From the NCBI GenBank assembly GCA_963575745.1, contig CAUYUJ010020567.1, positions 58,501 to 122,500 of the forward strand: 64,000 nucleotides of DNA, in the 5' to 3' direction. Source of the DNA: Prorocentrum cordatum. Taxonomy: Eukaryota > Sar > Dinophyceae > Prorocentrales > Prorocentraceae. Position numbers and translations under genes: made by a program. The notes beneath the pieces are model-generated. The model worked only from the letters and a program-made list of their open reading frames with translations, was not told the origin of the DNA and searched no databases. Shown here one piece after another: positions 1 through 11,251 of the stretch. How positions within the stretch are numbered: position 1 is the first letter of the stretch; every line of letters starts with the position of its first letter.

Positions 1-407
1 AATATGCGGCTGGTTGCTTGTTCTGTTTGTTCTATCTCCTCTCGCCTTGTCTCCGTCTCTTTCAGTTTGTTCTCTCTGTCGCGCTCTCTCTCACTCCCCC
101 CTCTCTCTCTCTTGATCTGTGTCCTCGCCGTATTCCCCCATGGGTGCCAAAAGATCCCAGTTTCTAACACTAAAACTATAAGCGAGGAAACGAAACCGTA
201 TCGACCAATGGCGGCGAAGCCTCCTTACCCATGCGAACTACGTACATACCCGGGCAACACACTCGATGTGTGGCATCGGGATCCCCTGCCCAAACTCCCC
301 GACCCAACCCGCGTGCCCGCGCCCGACCTCCTCCCTGGGCCTACTCCCACTCCATCGTCCGCAACTCGCGCTCCTTCACTGTCTGCTGCAACACCTTCCT
401 CCCAATC
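1..407. other. No gene recognised; pyrimidine-rich DNA
   Basis: The first ~130 bases are rich in CT/TCTC runs. The open plus frame through this stretch translates to Ser/Leu/Pro-rich low-complexity sequence with no domain I recognise. I see no tRNA, promoter or splice signal that I could defend. Confidence 0.5.
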
Positions 408-560
408 AGTCATCGGGGATCTACTGACCCGGGTCGATCCAGACCCGGGTCAGTCAAGCTTGGCAGGATCCTGCACGCAAGCCTGGGCCAGGGCGCCCCT
501 GACTCTGCAGGATCCTGACCCCCGTTGGCATCGGCCCCCATCTCTTGAGCCCCGAAATCA
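408..560 (+). repeat. REP-R copy 1 (GACCCGGGTC-rich dispersed repeat)
   Basis: Begins CGGGGATCTACTGACCCGGG and carries two palindromic GACCCGGGTC sites, then CTGCAGGATCCTGC and a CACTGACCCCCGT-like tail. The same order of motifs recurs near 14.1, 50.45 and 63.56 kb, which defines a dispersed family. No coding content was seen. Confidence 0.6.
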
Positions 561-754
561 GATCATCACGATTCGTCGTATTCGTCGTCGTCGCGGTCTT
601 TTCCGATTGTTCGGGCTCTCGTCCGCTAATTACCGTGGCCTCGGCACGCTGCGGCGCTGTGGAATAGGTTTGCTAGGTGCCTGGTAGGGCTTTTGGCGTT
701 TGCCATGGGCGGTGCTTTCACCTACGACCCTACGACGGTCTAGGGCGCTCGCTC

Positions 755-935
755 CAAGACTCGGAGAAGGAAAAGGTACCCATACCTCTACCCTCTCCTG
801 GTGTTCCTCATTTTCGGCTTCCTGGGCGGCCCTCATCGCCACCGCCGGGTTCGCCTCGACATCCTGGTCAGAGCGCATCCCAGGAGCGGTCTGGGGTAGC
901 GGTACTGGGACCTCTTGGTTTCCCCAAAGACTGCT
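755..935 (+). repeat. REP-N copy 1
   Basis: This ~175-bp segment recurs in reverse complement at 17497-17680 and 50050-50190. Shared landmarks are GGTACCCATACCTCTACCC at one end, a central CTGGTCAGAGCGCATCCC block, and GGTAGCGGTACTGGGACC at the other. The two ends are imperfect inverted repeats of each other, so it may be another short TIR element. No TSD was identified. Confidence 0.55.
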
Positions 936-1900
936 GCAGGGATGCCCCAACGCTAGCACGACGAGGCTCGGAGACCATCCAGACAGAAGTCCAGGCGATC
1001 CCCAAGACGCCCCAATTAAAGCGCCCAAGGGGGGCCCGAAGCGCCCTCTAGCAGGGCCCTGGGTTGCAAAACGTGTCGAAACACCCTATTGCGTTTCTCT
1101 TGATTTTGCTTTCGACGGTTTGTGGCCGAATGTGGCCTCCGAAGGCTTCAGAGCAGAAATGTGGCCCCCAGGAGTTGTTCGCCCAAGTCGGCTGGAAAAT
1201 CTCCCCAAACAGCCCAATTTCGCCCGGGTCTCCAAAACAACCCCAAGATCCAACAAACTAGGCCCAAGATGGTCCCACCGAGCGTCCTCGGAAATACCCA
1301 GCAGAACCATCGTGCCCAAGCCGACCCCCAGACTCCAGAGAAGGCCCCACGTGGGCACTAAAGAATGCTCCGATTACCCTCGTAACGTCTCATGATGTAA
1401 CGCAGCAGTCATGACATGTTACACCTCGCCACGTTGCAGCATCGTTTCGTTGCTTCTCACAAGACACTAACATGGTTCTGCACAGCTTCCGCGGGAGAGC
1501 GCGTTGGAATCGCATTGAACAAGGTGGCTGGATGTGGCTGGATGTGGCCTCAAACTGTCGCACCCTTTTTCTTTCTGGTACTGCGCTAGTTGGTCAGACC
1601 TTTTCCTGTAAGTGGCGTCTGGCCCCCAGTGGAGCCCATCAGAGGTTCCAAACAAAACTGGCGAGGCGTGGTGAGGGAGGTGGATGAGAGAGAGGGATGG
1701 TAGGCGGCCCTCTTAGACCCATCAATTTGAGACTCACCAGCCCCTCCCCCTTGATACCTCCAGGGGGGCGTAAACCTCGTTGCGCGCTATCTATGCTGTG
1801 CCGTACAATACTCTGGACCGAGCAGCCGCTCGATAGTCCTCGTGCGGCTGCTCGACATTTCTCGTGAGACTTCTGCGCGGCACTTCCTTTCAACAACGCT
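936..1900. other. No gene recognised; CCAAGA/GGCCC island
   Basis: From about 960 to 1270 the sequence is a loose string of CCCAAGACGCCCC-like words, the same texture as islands at 32.6, 41.5, 52.4, 53.3, 55.8 and 61.7 kb. The open frames here are Pro/Arg-rich and lack recognisable domains. Nothing else was identified up to 1900. Confidence 0.45.
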
Positions 1901-1904
1901 TTGC

Positions 1905-2290
1905 GTTTTTTGCACCTCGGTGTGAGGATCAGCGCAAGGCAGCTCGCATGTGGGTAGCAGCGCAAGGGCGACTATTTTCCCCTTCCTTCCCTGCGGGCAA
2001 GATTCATATCCATATCCAGTGCGTCTGGGGTTTTCTTAGAAGGAACGCCGCGAGGCCGGAGCGCACTGGATATGGATAAAGATCGAGCCTCCGGGGGCCA
2101 GAACTTTATCCACGTCCAGTGCGCCTCGGGCCGCGGGCTTGTTGGGAAGGGAGCCCGAGACTCCAAGCTGTAGTGGGTATGGCCACACGACGTCCAGGAG
2201 GCCCTAATGCTGCACACCACATGCGAACTACCTTGCGCCGATCCTCACTACGGGGTGCGGAGGGCGCGTGGCGCTGCTGCTGCAAGGAGG
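1905..2290. repeat. Large imperfect foldback with inner TIR pair
   Basis: The block around 1905-1975 (GTGAGGATCAGCGCAAGGC) reappears in reverse complement around 2195-2270. Nested inside, CATATCCAGTGCG at about 2010 pairs with CGCACTGGATATGG at about 2062. The whole could fold into a long hairpin. It resembles the other short inverted-repeat elements of this window but has no second copy here. Confidence 0.5.
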
Positions 2291-2884
2291 TAGCGCACCA
2301 AAGTCTCACGGCGTCCCAGACCCCCCCGACGCCATGATTTCTGCATGACGTCGACCACCAGAGGTCTCGCGACCCTTTCCCCGGGACCGGTTCTTCCTCC
2401 TGAGTCGTTTTCAGATGGTCTCGAGGGCCAGTAAAGGGCCCCCCCGGAGCCGAAGATAGCAAACACAAACCTCCCGCCGTGATTTTGTCACATACCTCGA
2501 GGGGGTCTGGGGCCGAGAGCCGCCCCTGAAAGGAAGGGGACATAGTCGTCGGGGCCTGGCCGGGGCCCAGTGCCCAGTGTCAGGAGGCAGAGGTAAAGAG
2601 GGAGAGGGAAGGGAGAAAAGAGGGAGGCAGGAGGAGGTAGAGAGAAGAGACAGCAGACGCTTTGTTCAACATGGGCCAACCCCCATTACCACCCGCCTGG
2701 TCGCCGGGGCCGGCCGGCAAAAGGTGGTGAACGACCTCCCGACGTGATTTGTTGTCCTAACTCGAGGGGGTCTGGCGTTGAGTGCCGGGGCCTGCAGTGC
2801 CCGGGGCCCGGGGGACACCAGGGCAGAGTGGAGGGGCAACGATAAGGGGGGGAGTGGCATGGGGTGGGGAACATCGGCCTGGAA
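2291..2884. other. No gene recognised; two-copy ~50-bp motif
   Basis: A CTCCCGCCGTGATTTTGTC ... CTCGAGGGGGTCTGG block at about 2472-2512 is repeated with changes at about 2732-2775. The part near 2397 (TCCTGAGTCGTTTTC) recurs near 14356. Otherwise only low-complexity AG-rich sequence is visible. Confidence 0.4.
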
Positions 2885-2956
2885 TCGGCGATACATCGCC
2901 GATAGATCGCCGATAGGCCCCCGATTGTGAATCCGCACGTTCCTGTGCAGGTCGGG

Positions 2957-3165
2957 TCTATCGGGAGGAGGAGGAGGAGGAGGAGGAGGAGGGAGGAGGA
3001 GGAGAAGGGAGGAGGGAGGAGGAGGAGGAGGAGGAGGGGGAGGAGGAGGAGGAGGAGGAGGGAGGAGGGGGAGGAGAGGGAGGAGAGGAGGGAGGAGGGA
3101 GGAGGGAGGAGGGAGAAGGAGGAGGGAGGGAGGAGGGAGGAGGAGGATGGAGGAGGGAGGAACAG
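2957..3165 (+). repeat. (GGA)n microsatellite
   Basis: About 200 bp of imperfect GGA/GGGA units. It leaves long stop-free frames on both strands (Glu/Gly/Arg or Ser/Pro-rich) that I do not treat as genes. It follows CATCGCCGATAGATCGCC words seen in TIR-L. Confidence 0.95.
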
Positions 3166-3312
3166 GAGTCAATGGGCGACTGGGGGTCGATGCGTCCCCC
3201 CCTATGCCTGTCCCCCCCCATATCGTTGCCCCCGACAGAGGCCCGCGGCGTGCAGCCCTGGAGCCTGGCCGGGCTCGCGCCCAGGGGCCGGAGAGGCCTG
3301 GGGATACGCCGG

Positions 3313-3560
3313 CCTCCCCCTCCTCCTCCTCCTCCTCCTCCTTCCTCCTCCTCCTCTTCCTCGCTGTTCCTCGATCCTACTCGATCCTCTGATCTCCTCC
3401 TCCTCCTCCTGCTGCTGTTCCTCCTCCTCCTCTTCCTCCCCGGTCCCCGATCCTGAACAAGCCCCCTCTTCCTCGATCCTCCTCCTCATCCTCCTCCTCT
3501 TCCTCGGTCCTCCATCGTCCTCCTCCTCTTCGTTTTCGATCCTTTTCTTCTGTTCTGGAT
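3313..3560 (-). repeat. (TCC)n microsatellite with TCGATCC interruptions
   Basis: Pyrimidine strand on plus. Broken by repeated TCGATCCTC units, so part of it is a compound repeat (TCC plus CGATCC). A GGA array of opposite strand polarity lies ~150 bp upstream. Confidence 0.95.
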
Positions 3561-3844
3561 CCTCGTTCCTCGATCCTCGGCTCATCCTCGATCCTCGATG
3601 CTCCAACTACCCCCGACCCTCAATCCCGATTCCCTATCTCCACAGAGAACGCATGCGGGAAACACCAAAAGAAACACCGAGCAAACAAACAGCGGGAGGG
3701 AGGGAATCGGATAACGAAAACCAGCATCGACATACGAACCGCAATGGGGACGATGACGAAGTTGGTACTTGGAAGAGTCTGGGATGGGGAGAAGTCATAG
3801 GTAGGAAAGGCAGGATACGGGTGAGGTGCTGAACTAATTTATTG

Positions 3845-4440
3845 GCGAACATCACCATCCCCATCATCACTATCTTCAACACCAGCAGCATCATCACCAT
3901 CATCGACATCATCGTCATCATGAGCATCAGCACCGGCACCGTCATCAGCAGCATGAACACCATCGTCATCACAATCATTATCACCAGTCTGATCCTCTGC
4001 ATGACCACCATCGTCATCATTGTCACCCATATCATCAGCAACGCCCTCAACGTCAACGTCGCCATCGTCAACATCGTCATCATCCGTTTCATCAGCATCA
4101 TCATCACCATCACCATCATCATCAGCCATATCATAGTCAACGTGCACACAACCATCATCGTCATCATCATTACCACCGTTACCAGCGTCGACATCACCAA
4201 CACCATCACCATCATCCGTGACGGAGCGTTCAGTGGGGCGGGCGGGCGGGACATTCAACGCGACCTTCTCTCAAGTGGTGGTGCATTCTCATCATCGCCC
4301 TCATTACCGTCATCCTCAGCACCACCATCACCATGGTCATGGCCATCATCACGACCATCATCAACAACATCAAAATCAGCGTCTACATGACCATCATCGC
4401 CATCCCTATTCCCATCACCATCAACAGCGACTCGTTCCCC
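3845..4440 (+). repeat. (ATC)n / CATCAC compound microsatellite
   Basis: Nearly 600 bp of CATCATCAC-like units interspersed with GTCAAC words. Frames read as His-, Ile/Thr- or, on the minus strand, Asp- and Met/Val-rich peptides. The repetition is at DNA level and drifts between frames, so I reject coding. Confidence 0.93.
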
Positions 4441-4854
4441 CCGACAGGCCTTCTGCTATCTGCCCAGGCATGAGTGCACCCAGTGGGTGGCGCTCGTGCT
4501 CCTTCGGCCTCCCGCAAGGCATCCTGGCACTTGCCACCTATGCTCGCCCACGTGGGCGTGAGGCAGGAAAAAGAGCGTGACGCTGCCGCGCTGCTGCGTC
4601 GACGAGCGGCGTGCAGCTGGATGCCAAGAAGTGCCGCGCAACTGAATGCAAATCGCTAGCGGGTTTGCCGACTCAGCCATAACCATGAAGACTTATGCAG
4701 TTGCTGAATCAGGGGCCCTTCGGGCGCACTTGCGCCCCCGTGCTGCTTCTCCCCGTTCTCTCGGAATTGTCCATCCTCGATCCTCCTACTTTTCAGGGGC
4801 AACAGGGGTGGCCGGTGTAGAAAGAGAGTGCGTTGAGCACGGATGAGCTTGTTT
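4441..4854. other. No gene recognised
   Basis: Mixed-composition sequence between the ATC array and the start of the degenerate satellite. No repeat partner, domain or RNA gene was found. Confidence 0.4.
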
Positions 4855-7202
4855 TAATTACCTCAGGGAGGGGCCTTGTCTACTAGAGGGTGCTGCGCAA
4901 CAGGGGAAGCCTGTGACGAGGGAGGGGCGAGTCTAGCTAGCGCCCAGGAGTTGCTTCACGATCAGCTTTGGGAGAGGCCATGTCTAATCGGGGGTGCTGT
5001 GCAGGGAGAAGGGCACGTCTAGCACCAAGTGGTTTCCTTAGAATCATCTTATGGAGGGGCCTTGACTCATAGAAGATGCTGCGCAGCAGAGGGGGTCTGT
5101 CAAGGAGGAGGGGCACGTCTAGTACTGAGTTTGTTAACCAGCTTGGGGAGGCGCCTTGCCGAAGAGACGGTACTGTGCAACAGAGCAGGCCTGTGCAGAT
5201 GGAGGGGCGCGTCTAGTATCAAAGGAAATGTTTGAAACAGATTGGTAGAGACGCTGCGCAGCAGAGGGGGGCTATGAAGAGAGAAGTGCACATCTAGCAC
5301 CAAGAGTTGTTATGTTAATCAGCGTGGGGAGAGGTCTTGTCTCATAGAGGCTGCTGTGCAACCAAGGAGGCCTGTGCAGGAGAAGGGGGACGTCTGGAAC
5401 CAACGGGTTTTGTTGAATTGGTGGTGCGTCAGAGTGGGCCTGCGTAAGAGTTGGGGCGCGTCCAGCACCAAGGAGATGTGTTTAATCAGCTTGGGGGGAG
5501 GCCTTGCCCACAAGTGGGTGCCGTGCGGGGCGAGGAGCACGTCTAGCACCAAAAAGCTGCTGCTTTCTAGGCGGGAAGGGAGGCCTTGTCTACAAGAGGG
5601 TGCTGTGCAAACGAGGAAGCCTGTGCAGAAGGAGGGGGCGCGTCTAGTATCAACGGGGCTGTTTGCAGAAGCTTTGAACGTGTTCTGTCTGGCAGATGGT
5701 GCTGTGCAGCAGCAAGTCCATGCGTAGGAGGAGGGTCATGTCTAGCACCAAGGAGTTGTTGTTTTAATCAGCGCCAGAAGACGTATTGTCTCATAGCGAC
5801 TGCTGTGCAACAGGGGAGGCCTGTGCAGGAGGAGGGACACGCCTGGCATTAGAGCGTTTATGTTGAATCGGTTGTGCAAGAGCTTGCCTCGCACATTGTG
5901 CTGCACAGCGGAAAAGAGGGCCTGCGCAGGAGCAGGGGTGCGTCGCACACCAACGAGCTGTCGTCGAAGCAGCGGAGGGGAGGGCCCTGTGCTGTCAGAG
6001 GGTGCTGTGCAGGGCGAGTGAAACGTCCAGAGCCCACGGGGATGGGTGAACTCCGCTCGGGAAGGGGAGTGCCCCGCAGAGGAGGGTGCTATACGGCAGG
6101 GGGGGGGCCAGTGCGGGAGGAGCGGCACGTCCAGCACTGACGACCTGCGTGTGTCCTCGAGCGCATCGTGGACGGGCCTTGTCTAACAGAGGGTGCCGCG
6201 GAGCACAGGGCTGCGTAGGAGGCGGGGCGCTTCTAGCACCGAGGAGCTATTGTCGTGATCAGCTTGGGGAGGGGCCATGTCCAACAGAGAGTGCTGTGCA
6301 GGAAGGTGGGCGCGTCTAACACAAAGGAGTGCTGACAACTCAGAGTGGGGAGGGGCAATGTCCAATAGAGGGTGCTGTGCAACAGAGAAGGTCTGCACAT
6401 GATAAGGGGCGCATCCACAACCAAGGAGCTGTTTTAAGCTCAGCTTCGCGAGGGTCATTGCCTAATAGAGGATGCTGCGCAGGAGGAGGGGCACGTCTAG
6501 TATCCAGCGGCTTTTTGAATCAGCTTGGGGAGGGACTTGCCCCGCTGAGGGCGTTGTGCAGAAGAGGGGTCCTGCGCAGGGGAAAGACACCCCTAGCAGC
6601 CAATAGCTGTTGATTATTTAGCTTGGGGAGGGGCCTTGTGTCGTAATTAGAGAGTGCTGCGCAACAGAAGGGGCCTCTGAAGGAAAAGGGGCACGTCTAG
6701 TACCAGGAAGTCCTCATATTCATCAGCTTCAGGAGGGGCCTTGTCTAATAGAGGTGGCCGTGCAGGAGCGGCATCTCTAGCATCAAAGAGCTCATTGCAT
6801 GAGCATGGGGACGGGTGTGCCAAGCAGAGGGCTTGTGTGGTGGAGGGGACACGTCGAGCACGAAGGGTGCTGTCCAAAAGAGTGTGCTGTGCAGCAGAGG
6901 GGGCCTGTGCAGGGAGATGGGCACGTCTAGCACCAAGGAACTGTTTCAATACTAGAGAAAACGCCCAATCAATGGATGGTTTGAAATGGGATCTGAAAAG
7001 AGATCGACCGGGCACCCGGGAACCCGGAACCCAGCGAACTCGGACCGGAGCCAATGACCGGGAACCCGGGAACGGGAACCCGGGAACCAAGCCGGCTACC
7101 AACATCGGCGGGGAACTTGCACCACATCTCCCGATTTCCGCTGGGACCCCTTCAGTACGAGCACTGACTGGGGAGGCAGATGTTGGGAGGGACCTCGTCT
7201 GA

Positions 7203-7335
7203 TGACGGGAGGAGGAGGAGGAGGAGAAGGAGGAGGAGGAGGAGGAGGGAGGAGGAGGAGGAGGAGGAGGAGGAGGGAGGAGGAGGAGGAGGAGGAGGAG
7301 GAGGAGGAGGAGGGGGAGGAGGAGAAGGGGAACAG
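7203..7335 (+). repeat. (GGA)n microsatellite inside the satellite
   Basis: About 130 bp of GGA units placed within one ~100-bp satellite unit. Satellite words (GGAGGGGCCTCGTC) flank it on both sides. Confidence 0.95.
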
Positions 7336-7435
7336 AGGGGGGCGGTGCAGGAGCGGCACGCGGCGCACAAGGGAGCAGTGTGGATTCACGGTGGGAGGGG
7401 CCTCGTCGAAGGACGGGCGCTGCACAGCGGACATG

Positions 7436-7593
7436 TTACCAGCCTCGAACGTATCCCTATCCCTAAGATTGACACGCCAAAAGGCGATGACAATCTTAGG
7501 GATTCGCCCTCAAAAGAGAAGGGAATCCCTAAGATTGGCATCGTGATAAGGAAGTGCCCAGCATAGGGATAGGGATATGTTCCAGGCTGGTAA
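7436..7593 (+). mobile_element. TIR-C copy 1, 158 bp
   Basis: Starts TTACCAGCCTCGAAC and ends TTCCAGGCTGGTAA. The ends form ~32-bp terminal inverted repeats with about two mismatches and include the TATCCCTATCCCTAAG word on both sides. An inner hairpin pairs CCTAAGATTG with CAATCTTAGG. The 5-bp flanks are ACATG and ACAAG (4/5), consistent with a slightly eroded TSD. By eye it differs from copy 2 (43297-43454) at about six positions. It has no coding capacity, so it is non-autonomous. Confidence 0.85.
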
Positions 7594-7777
7594 ACAAGGC
7601 CTGTGCACAGGGTGACGGGCGCGTCTGGCACCGAGGAGCGGCTGTGCTTCAGCTCCGGGAGGGGCCTTGCCCATCGGAGAGCGGCGTGGAGACGCAGGGG
7701 CACCGTCGAGCAGCAAGGGAGCTCCTCGGGTCAGTTCTGGGAGGGGCTTGCCTCGCAGAGTGTGCTGTGCAGCAGAG

Positions 7778-7778
7778 G

Positions 7779-7809
<31 letters not shown>
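7778..7809 (+). repeat. (GT)n dinucleotide run
   Basis: About 15 GT units inside a unit of the old ~100-bp satellite. Confidence 0.9.
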
Positions 7810-8215
7810 ATGAGGGGCGCGTGTAGCACCAAGGAGCTCTGTGTACTCAGCCGGGGGAGGAGCCATGTCTACTAGAGGGTGCTGTGCTGAGGGAGGGGCA
7901 CGTGCACCCGAGATTTGATCGAATCCGCCTGTTGAAGGGCCCTGTCTGATAGGAGGCGCTGTGCAGCAGAGGAGGCCCGTGAAGGGAGAGGGGCACGTCT
8001 AGAACCAAAACGTTTGCTTCAATCATCTTCGCGAGGCGCCTTGGCAACTGGGGGTTGCCGTGCACGAGGAGGGGCACGTCTAGTGCCCAAAGTATGCTCG
8101 AAGCAGCGCGGGGAGGGGCTTGCCTAGCAGAGCACGCTGTGCTTCAGAGGGCCCCTACGTAGGAGAAGAGAAGTGGCGCCTGGCACCAAGAAGCTTCAAC
8201 ATCAGCTTGGGGAGG

Positions 8216-8346
8216 GTCACTCCTCCTCCTCCTCCTCCTCCTCGATCCTCCTCCTCCTCGATCATCCTCCTCCTCCTCCTCGATCCTCCTCCTCCTCCTC
8301 CTCCTCCTCCTCCTCCTCCTCCTCCTCCTCTTCCTCCTCGATCCTC
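8216..8346 (-). repeat. (TCC)n microsatellite with TCGATCC interruptions
   Basis: It splits another unit of the old satellite: GCTTGGGGAGGGTC lies before it and GGGATGCTGTGCAGCAG after it. Confidence 0.95.
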
Positions 8347-8540
8347 GTCCAGGCCCTCAGCCATAGGCCCAGGGGCACCCGAGCCGAGCCCAACCGTGGC
8401 GACGCGGGGGATGCTGTGCAGCAGAACGGCCACTTCTGGCAACAAGAAGAGCCCTTCGGCACGGGCCCTCGGGGAGGGGCCGTGTCTGGGAGGGCGCGGT
8501 GCAGCAGAGTGGCCCCAGTGACCGGAGAGGGGCACGCCCA

Positions 8541-10770
8541 GCACCAAGGATGGGGCCGAGTCGGCCCTGGGGAGGCGCGCCCTGACCGAGACAAGCGGGG
8601 CCGCTGCAGGCGGGATTATGAGATATCGCACCAAGGATGTGGCCGAGTCGGCCCTGGGGAGGCGCGCCCTGACCGAGACAAGCGGGGCCGCTGCAGGCGG
8701 GATTATGAGATATCGCACCAAGGATGTGGCCGAGTCGGCCCTGGGGAGGCGCGCCCTGACCGAGACAAGCGGGGGCCGCTGCAGGCGGGATTCTGAGGGA
8801 TCGCACCAAGGATGGGGCCGAGTCAGCCTGGGGAGGCGCGCCCTGACCGAGACAAGCGGGGCCTCTGCAGGCGGGATTCTGAGGGATCGCACCAAGGATG
8901 GGGCCGAGTCAGCCTGGGGAGGCGCGCCCCTGACCGAGACAAGCGGGGGCCTCTGCAGGCGGGATGCTGAGGGATCGCACCAAGGATGGGGCCGAGTAGG
9001 CCCTGGGAGGCGTGCCCTGACCGAGACAAAGCGGGGCCCTGCAGGAGGGATGCTGAGGGATCGCACCAAGGATGGGGCCGAGTCGGCCCTGGGGAGGCGC
9101 GCCCTGACCGAGACAAGCGGGGCCTCTGCAGGCGGGATGCTGAGGATCGCACCAAGGATGGGGCCGAGTCGGGCCCTGGGGAGGCGCGCCCTGACCGAGA
9201 CAAGCGGGGCCGCTGCAGGAGGGATGCTGAGGGATCGCACCAAGGATGGGGCCGAGTCGGCCCTGGGGAGGCGCGCCCTGACCGAGACAAGCGGGGCGCT
9301 GCAGGCGGGATCTGAGGGATCGCAGGATGGGGCCGAGTCGCCTGGGGAGGCGCGCCCTGACCGAGACAAGCGGGCCCTGCAGGTGGGATGCTGAGGGATC
9401 GCACCAAGGATGGGGCCGAGTCGGCCCTGGGGAGGCGCGCCCTGACCGAGACAAGCGGGGCCGCTGCAGGCGGGATGCTGAGGGATCGCACCAAGGATGG
9501 GGCCGAGTCGGCCCTGGGGAGGCGCGCCCTGACCGAGACAAGCGGGGCCGCTGCAGGAGGGATGCTGAGGGATCGCACCAAGGATGGGGCCGAGTCGGCC
9601 CTGGGGAGGCGCGCCCTGACCGAGACAAGCGGGGGCCTCTGCAGGCGGGATGCTGAGGGATCGCACCAAGGATGGGGCCGAGTCGGCCCTGGGGAGGCGC
9701 GCCCTGACCGAGACAAGCGGGGCCGCTGCAGGGGGATGCTGAGGGATCGCACCAAGGATGGGGCCGAGTCGGCCCTGGGGAGGCGCGCCCTGACCGAGAC
9801 AACGCGGGGCTCTGCAGGGGATGCTGAGGGAATCACCGGATGGGGCCGAGTCTCGAGCGAGGCGCGAGCGGGATGCCGAGTCGGCCCTGGGGAGACCGAG
9901 ACAAGCGGGGCCCTGCAGGCGGGATGCTGAGGCGCACAAAGATGGGGCCGACCAAGGATGGGGCCGAGTCGCCCTGGGGAGGCGCGCCCTGACCGAGAAA
10001 CGCGGGGCCTCTGCAGGCGGGATGCGGAGGGATCGCACCAAGGATGGGGCCGAGTCGGCCCTGGGGAGGCGCGCCCTGACCGAGACAAGCGGGGCCTCTG
10101 CAGGCGGGATGCTGAGGGATCGCACCAAGGATGTGGCCGAGTCGGCCCTGGGGAGGCGCGCCCTGACCGAGACAAGCGGGGCCGCTGCAGGCGGGATGCT
10201 GAGGGATCGCACTAAGGATGTGGCCGAGTCGGCCCTGGGGAGGCGCGCCCTGACCGAGACAAGGGGGCCTCTGCAGGAGGGATTCTGAGGGATCGCACCA
10301 AGGATGGGGCCGAGTCAGCCTGGGGAGGCGCGCCCTGACCGAGACACGCGGGGCCTCTGCAGGCGGGATGCTGAGGGATCGCACCAAGGATGTGGCCGAG
10401 TCGGCCCTGGGGAGGCGCGCCCTGACCGAGACAAGCGGGGCCGCTGCAGGCGGGATGCTGAGGGATCGCACTAAGGATGTGGCCGAGTCGGCCCTGGGGA
10501 GGCGCGCCCTGACCGAGACAAGGGGGCCTCTGCAGGAGGGATTCTGAGGGATCGCACCAAGGATGGGGCCGAGTCAGCCTGGGGAGGCGCGCCCTGACCG
10601 AGACACGCGGGGCCTCTGCAGGAGGGATGCTGAGGGATCGCACCAAGGATGGGGCCGAGTCGGCCCTGGGGAGGCGCGCCCTGACCGAGAAACGCGGGGC
10701 CGCTGCAGGCGGGATGCTGAGGGATCGCACAGAGGATGGGGCCGAGTCGGCCCTGGGGAGGCGCGCCCTG
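8541..10770 (+). repeat. 87-bp satellite array, about 25 units
   Basis: Unit landmarks in order: CACCAAGGATGGGGCCGAG, TCGGCCCTGGGGAGGCGCG, CCTGACCGAGACAAGCGG, GGCCGCTGCAGGCGGGAT, GCTGAGGGATCG. The common period is 87 bp (29 codons), so long frames stay open on both strands, including one of 685 codons on the minus strand. Units vary by 1-20 bp and shift frame often, which argues against protein selection. Variant blocks (GATGTGG/GATGGGG, TTATGAGATAT) recur in short runs, and a ~260-bp segment near 10125-10310 is repeated at about 10365-10550. This suggests local amplification. The first unit merges into the old ~100-bp satellite. Confidence 0.95.
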
Positions 10771-10780
10771 ACTTGGGCGC

Positions 10781-11116
10781 CGAGTTATCCGGGGTAACTC
10801 GGGTCCGGGGTAACTCGGGTTTGGGTTCCCGAAAAACGAACCCGAGTTATCCCTGACCCGAGTTATCCCTGATGATTCGGGGCTCTGGACGCCCGAGTTA
10901 TCCGGGGTAACTCGGGTCCGGGATAACTCGGGTTCGGATTCCCGAAAAAGGAACCCGAGTTATCCCTGACCCGAGTTACCCCTGATGATTCTGGGGCTCT
11001 GGCCGCCCGAGTTATCCGGGGTAACTCGGGTCCGGGATAACTCGGGTTCGGATTCCCGAAAAACGAACCCGAGATAGCCCTGACCCGAGTTACCCCTGAT
11101 GATTCGGGGCTCTGAG
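10781..11116 (+). repeat. Three tandem copies of a ~113-bp palindromic block
   Basis: Copies start at 10781, 10894 and 11008. Each contains CGAGTTATCCGGGGTAACTC, which is nearly self-complementary, then TTCCCGAAAAACGAACC and ACCCGAGTTATCCCTG in inverted orientation, and ends GATGATTCGGGGCTCTG. Just after the third copy, GCCGCTGCAGGCGGGATGC of the 87-bp satellite resumes. The block therefore sits inside the satellite rather than at its natural end. Confidence 0.9.
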
Positions 11117-11251
11117 CCGCTGCAGGCGGGATGCGGAGGGATCTGACGCGGCGGCCTGCGTCTGCAGGGCCCCGGCACACGGGCCCGCGGCACGGCCCGG
11201 CGCCGCGCCGCGCCCTCGAGCCGCGCGCCGACGAGGCGAGGAGGAAGGCAC

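Larger units (their letters stand above)
4855..8215 (+). repeat. Degenerate ~100-bp tandem satellite (old array)
   Basis: Roughly 30 diverged units share a fixed word order: CTTGGGGAGGGGCCTTGTC, then GAGGGTGCTGTGCAGCAG, GGCCTGTGCAGGAG, GGGGCACGTCTAGCACCAAG and AGCTGTT. Unit length is near 100 bp and varies. The array is interrupted by a GGA microsatellite (7203-7335), a TIR-C element (7436-7593) and a GT run (7778-7809). It picks up again at 8347-8540 and 11905-12540. Short open frames across it are by-products of high GC. Confidence 0.85.

Noticed and set aside
3845-4440. His-, Asp- and Met/Val-rich frames in ATC arrays (also 12.5-13.4 and 19.2-20.0 kb)
   Set aside because: All six frames reflect the trinucleotide repeat. 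There is no conserved frame and no flanking coding signal.
8155-10212. 685-codon open frame on the minus strand (and long plus frames) across the 87-bp satellite
   Set aside because: The period is 29 codons, so stops are absent by construction in several frames at once. Units differ by indels that move the frame, and no domain is present.
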